Assembly: GCA_029379385.1 (NCBI GenBank)
Contig: CM055617.1
Location: 992,001 to 1,056,000 of the forward strand
Length of the DNA: 64,000 nucleotides
Reading direction: 5' to 3'
Source of the DNA: Quillaja saponaria
Taxonomy: Eukaryota; Streptophyta; Magnoliopsida; Fabales; Quillajaceae
Shown: positions 26,301 to 38,543 of the stretch, piece after piece
Layout: each line of letters begins with the position of its first letter
How positions within the stretch are numbered: position 1 is the first letter of the stretch
Translations under genes and position numbers: made by a program
Notes under the pieces: generated by a model
The model's input: the letters and a program-made list of their open reading frames with translations, nothing else
What the model was told of the DNA's origin: nothing
Database searches by the model: none

Positions 26301-29300
26301 TCATGTGATCAAGGCATTAGGCATTGTTAAAGACTACCAGAGTATTGATGAAGCATTTGATGTCAGGGATAAATCCTGTTTTACCGTCTTAGCTGCACAT
26401 GTTTATACGTAATAGGTGTTTCCTGGAGTGGCAATTTGGTTTGGTGGCTCTTCATTTGTTTCTGTTAATAACCACATTATATGGTGTTTGCTACATTTCC
26501 AGTTACTTCTGTTGATATCTATCGAGTAGATAAAATGCACTTTTAGAATTAAAATTTTCCAGTTGCTGGATGATATTGTCTATTCATGTACAAAGATATT
26601 GGCTCCAATAATTACATTATAATTTGCTTGGTTGGAAGCCTGGGATACTAATTTATCAAATGGTGTTTAAATAAGTACTCCTTATCTTTTGTGTCAGCAT
26701 CTTAGATATCCCAAGTATGGTTACCACTTAATACCATCTGGATGCTTCCTTAGTTACTTTTAGTATCACAAAACCACCTAACAGTTTCTGGAGTCACTAG
26801 TAAGGTTTTATTCATATCATATCAATGATTTTATTGATTTCCAGAGGATGGAACTTGGGATTGAGCACCATTTGAATCGTGGACGTGCACTGGCAGCTTT
26901 CAACCATATTCTTTCTGTTAGAGTTCAAAAACTGAAGACAGAAGGGGAATCGGGTGCTTTAGCTCATGGACAAACAAATATTCAGTCAGATTTGCAGAGA
27001 CTTCTATCACCAATAACACAAAGCGAAGAGTCTCTTCTTTCATCTGTGAGAAATGGTTTTCTTTCTTTCATTTATTTTTCTTGATGTATTCTTGAGATGA
27101 AACAGATGTAACTGAAATAAAAGAAGCAACATATTTGAAATAGTTAATTGATTTCCTGTTTAAAAAGTTTCTTTATGTTACTCTCATTCAGACTAATTTA
27201 GTGGTAACTGATGAGTCACTTGAATATTCAGGTTATCCCACTTGCTATTATGCATTTTGAGGATTCTATGTTGGTTGCTTCATGTGCTTTTCTCCTGGAG
27301 CTTTGTGGTTTATCTGCCAGTATGCTCCGTGTAGATGTTGTTACCTTGAGACGAATAGCTTCCTTCTGCAAGTCCAGAGAACAGAATGAGAATCTTTGGC
27401 AGTTTTCACCTAAGGGGTCTATATTTCATGCAATATCTCATGAAGGTGATGTGACAGAATCTCTTGCTAGAGCTCTGGCTGATGATTATTCTCGTAAGGA
27501 TTCTACTGGCTTCGCTACCGAAAAGGGAACTTCAAAATCTTATGCTAGTAAACGACCTTCTCGAGCGCTTACGCTTGTCCTGCACCATTTGGAGAAGGCA
27601 AGTTTCCCACAGATGGTTGGTGGAAGTACCTGTGGGTCTTGGCTACTAAGTGGCAATGGTGATGGAACTGAGTTAAGATCTCAACAAAAAGCTGCAAGTC
27701 AGTACTGGAGTTTAGTTACTGTTTTTTGTAGGATTCACCAGCTTCCCTTAAGCACAAAGTACCTTGCTGTATTGGCAAGAGATAATGATTGGGTATGTTT
27801 CTATTGTTGTTGTTATTGTTTCTCAAGGATGCACTGAATTCAATTTTTAATGCTTTGGTGTCTTTTTCTCCTTGCAGGTTGGGTTCTTGTCTGAAGCTCA
27901 GGTTGGGGGCTACCCCTTTGACACTGTACTCCAAGTAGTGAGTATTCCATATCTATTTCTTCTTTCTTCTTTTGTCGGAAGCTGCTTGAGTTACAATTTT
28001 TACTGAAACTGCTCCTCATGCAATCTCTGTGATTGTCATCATGGTTTATGTCAGGCATCAAAGGAGTTTAGTGATCCACGTCTCAAATTTCATATATCAA
28101 CAGTTCTGAAAGGAATGCAATCAAAAAAGGCTACTTCTTCGTCCTACTCTGATGATAGGGAGAAGATGTGTGAAACATCTTTTCCTGATGAAAACAGATG
28201 TATTCCAATAGAACTCTTCCAAATTTTAGCGGAGTGTGAGAAGCAGAGGAATCCTGGAGAGGCCCTCTTGATGAAAGCGAAGGACTTGTCCTGGTCCATT
28301 CTGGCGATGGTAGCATCATGCTTCCCTGATGTGTCTCCATTATCATGCTTGACAATTTGGTTGGAAATCACCGCTGCAAGGTAATTTCAAATACGTTTTT
28401 TTTCTTTTTTCTTTTTTCTATTTTCTATTTTCTTAATGCAATATGCTATATTTTTGCATGATGGTTTAGATCTCATCACAGTGTATTGTATACAGAGAAA
28501 CTTCTTCCATTAAGGTGAATGATATCGCTTCCCAGATTGCAGATAACGTTGGAGCAGCTGTAGAGGCTACTAATGCCCTGCCAGCTGGTAGTAGAGTCCT
28601 TTCATTTCATTACAACCGGCGCAACCCTAAACGTAGACGACTAATGGAGCCCATTTCAGTAGACTCATCGACTGCTGCAGCATCTGATGTTTCAAGTACT
28701 TCTATGGGTGCAAAAGTATTTTTTGCCCACAAAATTGCTGATGAAGAAGAAAGAAAACAAGAAATTTCTGAAAATACTGATGTTTCAAATGATTCTGATG
28801 AAGTTCCTGTTTCTTTATCCAAGATGGTTGCAGTGCTTTGTGAACAACACTTATTCTTGCCTTTGCTAAGGGCATTTGAGATGTTCCTTCCTTCGTGTTC
28901 TCTGTTATCTTTCATACGTGCCCTTCAGGTTTGCCGACAAATTTAAATCTAGCTTATTAAGACTAATCTGCTGTCATTATAACAGAAACATAAAATGAGA
29001 AACTAGTTATCACCAAGCTAAACAGTTATACCAATAACTTTGGATATTGTGGATCAGTTTATACCTACCATAGCATAGGCTGTGGCTCTAGATCTTAAGA
29101 ATTCAGATGATGTCCATTAGTGGCTATTGTAGACATATTTGTGCATCATTTATAATGAAAAGTGCCATAAATAAGCTGTATTCATACTGAAATTGATTTT
29201 ATGATTTCCCCCCTTCAGTTTCTACCTTTGCATTACGGCTACCAATGTCTAAAACAAGTTGGCCACCTTAAAGATTTATGATTTTCAGGGGAGAGGTTCC

Positions 29301-32300
29301 TTTCTTTTGATGTCTTTGAGAAATTTAGAGTATGGTTTTTGTTGGTTGGGTTTGAACATTTGAATGGAACCAACCTCATTGGTTGAGAATTTCTGACATC
29401 CTTTTTATGTGTAATGTGTAGACCATAATGATCCAAACTACTATTTTCTTTTTAGTCATTGTGTTGATCAAGTCTGAGCACCCACCAAGTTCTATTCATG
29501 GCCAATTTCACATCCGTATGTTGATTGTGTTAGAGACTCAAAAAAAGCTACATCAGATGGTCTTTTTGCACATTGTGACAGTGATAAATGACCTAGCACA
29601 AGATATGAAGAAATAATAAAAAGAGAGATTGACAAAGTCATAAATTTATATGGAAGTTTCCTCCTTTTTTTTTTTTTTTTTTTTTTTTTTTCCTCTATGA
29701 CAAAATTTGGGGCTCAGACAGGATATCGTCTTAAAATGAAAGAGCAATTTGGTGGAAGAGAGGGTATGCTTATTATGAGTGGGCTACATGACATCCAAAG
29801 ATAATTTCTATTTCTGTTTACTCTATCCATGAAAGGCTAACATATCAACAAAATATACACGAACTTGTGTTAGATATTGGTTTGTTTAGAATTAATAATA
29901 TTTTAAGAAATTCAAATGCTTGATGAAACTTCAACTGTCCGGTCCCTTTTGTGAAAATTGAATGTGAATAAGAGCTGTCACTTTAAAAACCAACTCAAGC
30001 CTGCCCAGTAAGTGTGGTTAAGATCATTTTAGTCATTTTGATGATTTTACGTACTGGAAATATAACTGTTTTCCTGCCTTCTTGGGTACAAATTTTCTGA
30101 ATTTTCATGGAATTGCATTTTTTTAGTGAAATTTTGGTATGGTCTTCATAGAATTTCTGACTTCTTTGACATAGTTTAACTTGAGTATCTTGGCTCTGAC
30201 TGTACTGCAATTTCTTTCTGACATAGAGTTTGGTTTCTCTTTCATTTTTGTACAGGCATTCTCACAAATGCGCCTATCTGAAGCTTCAGCACATTTGGGT
30301 TCCTTTTCTGCCCGGATTAAGGAAGAACCAACCCATTCACTGGCAAATTTGGGAAAAGAAGGGAGGATTGGGATATCATGGATTAGTTCCACTGCTATGA
30401 AGGCTAGTGATGCAATGCTTTCAACTTGTCCCTCTCCTTATGAAAAACGATGCTTACTACAACTTCTTGCTGCCACTGACTTTGGTGATGGTGGCTCTGC
30501 AGCCACATACTATAGAAGACTGTACTGGCAAATTAATTTGGCTGAGCCTTTACTTCGTAAAGATGATGGTCTGCAACTTGGAAATGAGAGTCTAGATGAT
30601 GCTTCACTCTTATCAGCACTAGAAAAGAGTAGGCACTGGGAACAGGCACGGAACTGGGCCAAGCAGCTACAGGCCAGTGGCGGACATTGGAAATCTGCTG
30701 TTCATCATGTTACTGAAACTCAGGTGCTATTTACAGTTGAAATCCTGCTTATGACTTCGAACTGAGGCTATTAGATTTATAAAGACTATTAGAATTCCAT
30801 GTTACGGGGAAAAGACTGACAACTGAGGCTTAAACCTTATTGGATAACATTTTGTAACAAGGAATGAAAGACTTACCTGCTCCATCTACTATAGGCTTGG
30901 GGACTTTACAGCTGCCTTATCTCTATTAGTTCATGCAGATAAAGCAGCATGCTGTCAATGCAGAGATAAGATCAGGACTAAGGAGGTTGACAAAAATCTA
31001 GAGATGGAAGATTTTTGTTGCTGTTTTATATGCATGCTAGTGTCTATAAAAAATAGCACCTAAGTCAGGTTTTTGTTTGCCCGCACAAAATTGTAGATTC
31101 TTAGTTTCCCTGGAAAGTCCTGATCTATGTCTAATTCCCCTTAATTCTCTACAAGAGAGCCTGAATGGAAACAGATCCTAGTTACTGCCTACTTGAACTG
31201 TAAAGTCTCCTTGTGCTTCAAGACCCCAGATATTAACAACAAATAGTGTGCTAAACTATTTGCAGGAGTCGAAACTAGCGCATTACGAAAGTAGATAGAT
31301 ACTTGTTTCTCAACTGATCTTAATGAACTTATACTCTTCTTTTGAGGTTTTGTTGCAGTACTCAGTTGTTGTTTTCTGAATGTTTTTTACCAACTCTTTT
31401 CTTTCTTGTCTTGCCTTCCTTCCACGGATCTAAAAAAAGGCGGAGTCTATGGTAACTGAATGGAAAGAGTACCTTTGGGATGTGCCAGAGGAGAGAGTTG
31501 CTTTATGGGGCCACTGTCAGACGCTGTTCATCAGATATTCCTTTCCTTCCCTGCAAGTATGTTATATTTTGTAGGAATAATATTCAACAGAATTTATACT
31601 ATTACTTGCTACTTCTTTTTAAGATGAAATGTGTCATATGGCTTGTAGGCTGGTTTGTTTTTCCTAAAACATGCTGAAGCTGTAGAGAAAGATCTTCCAG
31701 CAACAGAGCTCCATGAACTTTTGTTGCTTTCTCTGCAGTGGTTAAGTGGGATGATAAGTCTGTCAAACCCGTAAGAAACCTACTCAAAATTCATTGCAGT
31801 TTCATGTCTTGTGTGATAATCGTTTCTAACTTATATGGTTTTTCAGAGTATATCCTTTGCATCTTCTGCGTGAGGTTGAGACTAAGGTATGGCTATTAGC
31901 GGTTGAGTCAGAAACTCAGGTGAAGAGTGAAGGAGACATCAACTTCACCTGTTCTGGCAGGGTTCCTGCTATCAAGAATGGCTCCAGTATAATTGACCGA
32001 ACTGCAAGCATAATAACAAAGATGGACAATCATATAAATGCAATGAAGAACAAAACTGTAGAGAAATACGATGGAAGGGAAAATAACCAAACCCACCACA
32101 AGAACCAAGTATTTGATGGAAATCTCTTTACCACATTAATTGGAAGCACAAAGACGAAAAGGAGGGCAAAAGGATATCTGCCTTCAAGACGGCCACTAGT
32201 TGATTCAGTGGATAAAGGTGCTGATACTGATGACGGTTCCAGTTTGTTTAGTATTAAGAATGAGTTGCAGTTCCAAGAAGAAAACTTTAAGGTGGAAATG

Positions 32301-35300
32301 TCTTTTTCGAGGTGGGAGGAGAGGGTTGGAGCTGCAGAGCTGGAAAGGGCTGTTCTTTCTTTATTGGAATTTGGGCAAATAACAGCTGCGAAGCAACTCC
32401 AATATAAGCTGTCTCCAGGACATATACCATCTGAATTCAGACTTGTTGATGCAGCCTTAAAGCTTGCTGCTGTCTCAACTCCTCCTAGCAAAGTATCTAT
32501 ATCTATGCTTGATGAGGGAGTGCTCTCTGTGATGCAGTCATATAACTTACTGGCATATCTACATCAAGTTGACCCAATTCAGGTAATGTCCCAAATCCAC
32601 CCCCCCACCCCCCCCCCCCCCCCCCCAAAAAAAAAAAAAAAAAAAAAAACCCTTAGGGCATCACCACTTGGTTTGCAAAGAGGGTGAGTATGATCATGTA
32701 CAAGGTAGCTAAGTTGAAAAGGTTAAAACTCATTCACCTTGTTAATGGGCTAGCTAGAATCTGCTTCATATTCTTGTAATGGTGGTTGTCCTTGTTATCT
32801 TTGTTTATTGATGAAAAAATTTGTGCATCAATACAATAATGTGATTGTGGTACATAGGTTTTGGAGAGTTTAGCAGCTAAGTTTACTGAAGGGAGTGGAC
32901 GTGGACTATGTAAAAGAATAATAGCAGTTGTAAAAGCTGCAAATATCTTGGGGCTTTCATTCTCTGAGGCATTCGACAAGCAACCAATTGAACTACTACA
33001 GCTGCTATCTCTGAAAGCACAAGAATCATTTGAGGAGGCCAATCTCCTAGTGCAGACTCATTCAATGCCACCTGCTAGTATCGCTCAAATTCTTGCAGAG
33101 TCTTTTCTGAAGGTCTGCTTCTTCCTTCTTTTATTGTTTTTCCTTATCTTCACCGAAATTGGTCTTATAAACAGGTTAAACATGCCTTGTAGTCATTGTT
33201 AAATTCCTTTTCGACCAGTGTTGTAGACTAAATATTACGTTCAACTCTTACTTATTTGGATTTTATGGAGTTCCTTAGGTAGGTATCACAGTTTTTAGCA
33301 TGTTCACTTTGTAATACTCGTTTTAAAGAGGAAGTCTATTCAAAGCAAAATCCAAAGTCTAAGCTATGAAATGAGAGAAAGTACAAGGAGGAAGATAAGG
33401 TTTAACCTATGAAATGCTTAGGATAAAAGCAGTCTCTGATCTCTTTAAGAATCCACTGAAATGACCCTCTAGAAACTCCTGTTGAGAATACAATAAAGCC
33501 AATGTCCTAAAGGAGATACTGTCTCAAATAATGACCCTGCACAGCAAACCACTGCAAATGCTCATCCCGAAAAGTTCTTTCATCTTTTCAAACCCTTGGA
33601 ATGAGACAGCAATAAATTCTGAGGCTGGAAGAATTGTTCACCAAATATGTCAATGTCTATTCCTAATACTCCAAGTCCAAGGAAAGAGCAGTGCAAAATT
33701 AGCTGGCAATGAGACATGTCAGGAGATATTCTAATCAAACATTATTTTTCTTGACTCCAGGGCTTGTTGGCTGCTCATCGTGGAGGATATATGGAGTCCC
33801 AAAAGGAGGAAGGACCTGCTCCCTTGCTCTGGAGATTTTCGGATTTCTTGAAGTGGGCAGAGCTTTGCCCTTCCGAACCAGAAATTGGTCATGCTTTGAT
33901 GCGTTTGGTGATTACTGGACAAGAAATACCACATGCCTGTGAGGTATACTAATATTATAATTTCTGTATTCTGCAATGTTTCAACTATAATTATAATTGA
34001 ATTTATCTTGAAGGAGATTTATCCCATATAATTGCAAATACAATAATATATCATGATTAACTGAAAAGGTTAGTAAATTGTGTTTTAAGATATCTCGAGT
34101 TCACTGGGATCGGGAACTGAAAGCAGCAGTTCTGAGTTCTACGTTTCTCTGTTATGGGCTTGCAGCTGGTTAGCGCATTTAGCATGATAAGGGGCATGGT
34201 CATGATGGGAGAACATAATCTGGGATAACCAAAAACACTATTATGTATAGTTCAAGTGTTGATTTAGTTAGACAAAAAATTGTGGTGGTAATAAATAGAG
34301 CTGTTATCTGGGGAGGGATCCAGGGGTTGGAGTGCTTTGCAAACAGCAATATCATTATTTTTGAATCTTTGATGATTGATCATGAGTTTGTTATGGATTT
34401 CTAATATTTGAATCTGCACGATTTGAAGAGGCATTGCAACAGTGGGCTTATTTTTGGCACAAGTCATGAAGAGCAGATCTGACCTGAATATAGAGAAGAA
34501 AGGTTTAGTAGGAGTTATGGGGTTCTAGTTCTGTTCAGCGTGAGGAACTTTTGAATGTGAGATAGGGAGGAGAAAAGAAAAGGGGTTTCCATTTCTTGTA
34601 AAATCAGTAACAATGTAACAATATAAAAATAGAAGGAAAAGAAATGGCACCTTAAATTCTCATCATATCCATTCAGTCTTACCTAAAAGAAATGTAATAG
34701 AGTCTTATCATTACAGGAAGAAATCGTGGGGGAAGTTTTATTGCTAAGTTCTTTAGTTCTGATTACAAGAGGAAACCTGGGGGAAGTATTATTGCAAAAT
34801 TCTTTAGTTTTCTTTACAGACTCACTTTTACAGAGTAGACTTCTATTCAAGTATAAAAAGTTGAACTCCTCTTTGTGAAAAGAAATACTTTCTTAAAGAT
34901 GGTATGTAGCTTATACAAAGAATTAATAAAACCTCTATGAGTAAAAGGTTTATGAGAAACACCAAAAGGAGGTGTTTTATATACAAGAATGAAATAAAAC
35001 TTCAGTAAAATGTTAACAGAGAACACCAAAACAACGTATAAACTTTTTAAACAAGGAGTAGGCAAAATGGAACTAGAAACTAAAAGTAACACCAAAATTG
35101 AAATGCCAATACTGATCCCAACATCAAGAAAATCTTTTCCAAACTACACTTGCTGCCAAACAAGTCCAAACCTACACACACACACAAACTCAGAATAACA
35201 TCACAAAAGTATGAATCAATTTTGCTATGCAAGGCACTGGGATTTATGGTTACCATCCTTACATGCATCTCCTTTTCACATTTAAGGAACTTATTTCTGA

Positions 35301-37107
35301 AGTCAATGCCAATTGTTTGATTTCATTAGTGAAGTGTGTGCATGGGAGCATGTGTTTTTTTTTTTTTTTTCTTTAACTCATTATTGTCATTTTTGGATCT
35401 GGAGCAAGATCCAGTGTTTGAAATAGTCTGAGTGGAAATATTGGCTAAAATGTATTTTCTAGTAGAGTTATCCCATTCTTTAAGCTAAAGGTCTTTTTCT
35501 TACCATGAAAAATGGTGTTTCAGGTTGAGCTTCTTATTCTGTCCCACCACTTCTACAAGTCATCAGCTTGCCTAGATGGGGTTGATGTTCTGGTAGCCCT
35601 TGCTGCAACCAGGGTTGAGGCTTATGTGTCGGAGGGTGATTTTCCATGTTTGGCTCGCCTGATAACTGGAGTTGGAAATTTCCATGCCCTTAATTTCATT
35701 CTTGGCATTCTCATAGAAAACGGTCAATTGGATCTTCTTCTTCAGAAGTATTCAGCTGCTGCAGACACAAACAGAGCCACTGCCGAGGCTGTCAGAGGAT
35801 TTAGGATGGCTGTTCTCACATCACTGAAGCATTTTAACTCAAACGACCTAGATGCATTTGCTATGGTTTGTATATCCAATCATGATTTCCTCTCGTTGAA
35901 CAATTTTGAGCAGTTATAGAGAAAATATCCTCATTAGTGTTAAATAGGTTTTCAAGAAAAAATGAGTAAATTGGTTTATATGCTTCTGACACATCTATCT
36001 ATACTATATGGTAGTAACTTAATGGTCAGAGATAACAATTTTAGTTGTCTGTATTGTCAATGGAGTTAACTTGGTAAACTTAATAGTACGTATTTATTGG
36101 TTAGATATTTTGGTTTCTTTTATTCAGTTATTTAAAGAGTTAGGTTCATTTGTTTTGTCTGGACTACTCTGTCATGTGATGATTACTTTTCACAGCACTG
36201 CCTGAGAACATAGCTTAGGAAATGCTTTCTCTGTTAGGTTTTTTTTTTTTTTTTTCTTCTTTTGTACTTGCTTTAAACATCTAGGCTGGAGAAACTCCTA
36301 AAGAATGGATTTAAGTATGTGACTGTTTCTTTTCTTTCACTTATGTGTTCTTCACAGGCTTACAACCATTTTGACATGAAGCATGAAACAGCTGCTCTTT
36401 TAGAGTCACGAGCTGACCAATCTTGTGAGCAGTGGTTCCGCCGCTATGACAATGACCAGAATGAAGACTTACTAGATTCCATGCGCTATTTCATTGAAGC
36501 TGCTGAAGTTCACTCTTCCATTGATGCTGGCAATAAAACACGTAAGGCTTGTGCTCAAGCTTCCCTTCTATCACTTCAAATTCGAATGCCAGATTTTCAG
36601 TGGCTCTATCTATCAGAGACCAATGCTAGACGAGCTCTAGTTGAGCAATCTCGTTTTCAAGAGGCTCTAATTGTTGCTGAAGCCTATGGTCTTAACCAGC
36701 CAAGTGAGTGGGCTTTGGTACTTTGGAATCATATGCTCAAACCAGAAGTAATGGAAGAGTTCGTTGCTGAATTTGTAGCTGTGCTTCCTCTCCAGTCTTC
36801 AATGCTCATTGATCTAGCTAGATTTTACAGAGCTGAGGTGGCTGCCAGAGGGGATCAGTCCCAATTCTCGGTTTGGCTAACAGGGGGAGGGTTGCCAGCA
36901 GAGTGGGCTAAATATTTAGGGAGATCATTTAGATGCTTGTTGAAGCGGACAAGGGATTTGAAATTGCGATTGCAGTTGGCTACAGTGGCTACTGGTTTTG
37001 AGGATGTCACTGATGCTTGCCTAACATCATTGGATAAGGTTCCTGACAATGCAGCTCCACTTGTCCTGAGGAAGGGTCATGGGGGAACTTACCTCCCTCT
37101 TATGTGA
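14372..37107 (+). CDS. spatacsin-like protein (SPG11 homologue) with Spatacsin_C domain
   Basis: Giant plant homologue of human spatacsin, a cytosolic/late-endosomal protein that works with the AP-5 adaptor in lysosome reformation. The plant role is little known. Coding exons: 14372-14546, 14741-16996, 17677-17752, 18462-18584, 20197-20452, 20543-21019, 21095-21280, 21379-21672, 22799-23413, 24637-25036, 25165-25292, 25721-25891, 26845-27045, 27232-27792, 27878-27937, 28055-28380, 28496-28928, 30256-30723, 31440-31556, 31649-31770, 31847-32582, 32858-33112, 33761-33943, 35524-35865, 36358-37107. Phase holds throughout, giving 3236 residues; the Arabidopsis protein is close to 3200. The N-terminal third is divergent and Ser/Asp-rich. 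The last roughly 360 residues (from about 2874) are the strongly conserved Spatacsin_C region, with EQWFRRYDND, YLSETNARRALVEQ, QPSEWALVLW and ending YLPLM. The first ATG follows a probable leader intron ending at 14362 and begins the family motif MDFHVGNEDPPILKLNKWGP. No transmembrane segment is evident. The gene is large mainly through introns carrying repeats. Confidence 0.92.
17960..18250 (-). mobile_element. LINE (non-LTR retrotransposon) 3' fragment in spatacsin intron 3
   Basis: On the minus strand, 17985-18245 encodes ALWK-type LINE tail motifs in decayed form: TLWTCGNFVVIWVVWMEHN, IFKD and IWDRIVFLASLW. These resemble the region after the reverse transcriptase in plant LINEs, within or near the zf-RVT domain. 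The fragment is antisense to the host gene and too short to be active. Only the 3' end is present, consistent with 5'-truncated insertion. Confidence 0.6.
18585..20196 (+). other. spatacsin intron 4, repeat-derived in part
   Basis: A 1.6-kb intron. The part at about 19020-19520 differs in composition (A- and C-rich on the plus strand) and looks like decayed antisense retroelement sequence. No conserved motif could be read, so this is only a suspicion. Confidence 0.3.
22292..22622 (+). repeat. tandem duplication in spatacsin intron 8
   Basis: Two imperfect copies of about 172 bp (about 22292-22463 and 22464-22622). Both contain GTGAGAATGAGGTGCCACAA, then CTTTCCCTTGTTTT, then AGCTCACCTTTCTCAGCAAG and GTTATTGCATATTCATCTT. 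The second copy is slightly shortened in its middle. Confidence 0.8.
25424..25473 (+). repeat. compound (CT)n-(GT)n microsatellite
   Basis: About 13 CT units, one interruption, then about 11 GT units, in spatacsin intron 11. Confidence 0.85.
29665..29691 (+). repeat. poly(T) run
   Basis: Twenty-seven consecutive T in spatacsin intron 17. It may be the tail of an antisense retroinsertion, but no element body was identified. Confidence 0.7.
32600..32649 (+). repeat. C-tract joined to A-tract
   Basis: Seven C, one A, 19 C, then 23 A, beginning 17 bases inside spatacsin intron 21. The C run could form an i-motif, with a G-quadruplex on the other strand. Such runs are also hot spots for assembly and sequencing errors, so the lengths are uncertain. 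Confidence 0.8.
34711..34814 (+). repeat. diverged 52-bp tandem duplication in spatacsin intron 23
   Basis: Two 52-bp units (34711-34762 and 34763-34814). Both have TTACA, GGGGGAAGT, TTATTGC and TTCTTTAGTT in order, with scattered substitutions. Confidence 0.65.
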
Positions 37108-38543
37108 GTGCATCTCCCTCTGGTCGAATGTTTATTTATCTAATTGAATTGGTTATGATGATGATAGTGTGATGTTGTGGAGACAAACAAATTAAGAGGA
37201 ATGTCAAGGTGGGCCTTACCTACAGCCGTTGTGAAGAGCTACCAGGGATTATTGCAATTGACATTGCTGGCGTGCTTAAGAAAGGAAGACAGAAAGAACT
37301 TCAGGATGTGAAAACTGGACAGTTGTATATTACTCGCTAAGATTGAGGTTCTCGTTCTTTAGACAATCCAGAAGTAGAAGTCTCAGGAATCTTTGTATAT
37401 TAGGTCAATTGATTAGCGGTAGTCAAGAGTTATAAAATCATTTTGATTTGGCATTTTCCCACCTCTTTCTATTTTGGTAGGAGAGGGTTTTGCAATTCTT
37501 TAATTACAATTTTGAGGCTTGTAGAATGTGACACTAGTCTTGTCTCTTCTATTGTACTTTTTTTTTTTTTTTTAACTAAAGAAATGTACAGTGTATCAGT
37601 GTATTACTATATACAGTTCATTCATTTGCAATGAGTTGTGAGGATTTGTTTTCCTAAGAAATGCATATGTTTCGGCTTTTATTTGTTTGAGTTTGCTATA
37701 TAGATGTTTGAAAAATTGTTGTAGGAAAATAAAATCATTAATGTTTGAAAATATGTAATATAAAACTGAGGGGCATATTAGCCAAATTGGGGAAAAGATT
37801 CAGTCCTAAATCCGCAATTTGAAAATTTGTAAGAATTGGGCTTTTTAGTAGATTTACAGGAACTAAGTTGCTCTCCATTATAAACCAAGAAAATACTCCT
37901 TTAAGGAGCAAGTGCCACAAATCATAAGGTCTAATAGAATTCCTAGTAAAAATAAATAAATAAGGGCTAACAGAATATTGATCCTTTCTGCCTAAAGAAC
38001 TAAAAGCAAAATATCTATGGGCCTATACAGATCCTACGTGTGGAATAATTATCAAGGACTTAATTTGTAAAAGCTTGAGATGTTAAAGGGTTCGATTGAG
38101 AAAAAAAATTCCTAAAGTATGACGTTGAAAACTGGTGTGATATTTAGGGCCAAGGCAGTAATTAAGCCACTAACGTACTCATTTTTCTGGATTACTGGCT
38201 TGTAGAGTCCCTGTAATGTAAATTTCATTAGACCAAAAATCACTCTGTCTCCGAACTTCATCCTTTCCGCTCTGGTTCTTACACGCATATCACCGAGCAA
38301 GAAAACGCAAGCTGTTTTAGTTGCCGGTACTCTCGGGCTTACGGGATTCATCAACCGAACCCTCAAATCTCCATTTTCTTTACCTGAGCTTGAATTCCTT
38401 TATGTTTCTCCATATAGTTTCTATGTTTTGCCTTTTCTTTTTTTTTTCTTTTTTTTTCTTTTTTTTTGAATTATTTCGATTTTTTTTTTTTTGTATACTT
38501 GCTTATTGAGTAAATTTTGTGTTTGAATAGTTATTGGACCTTG
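37108..38543 (+). other. interval between the spatacsin and SAM carrier genes
   Basis: Both flanking genes are on the plus strand. The first few hundred bases are probably the spatacsin 3' UTR. The part at about 38220-38400, which is relatively C-rich with CTCGGG and CCGAACCC, is probably leader or promoter DNA of the carrier gene. T-rich tracts lie at 37558-37573 and 38436-38492. No coding region was seen. Confidence 0.5.

Noticed and set aside
38085..38100. GGGTTCGATTG resembling a tRNA T-loop
   Set aside because: No matching acceptor, D or anticodon stems around it.
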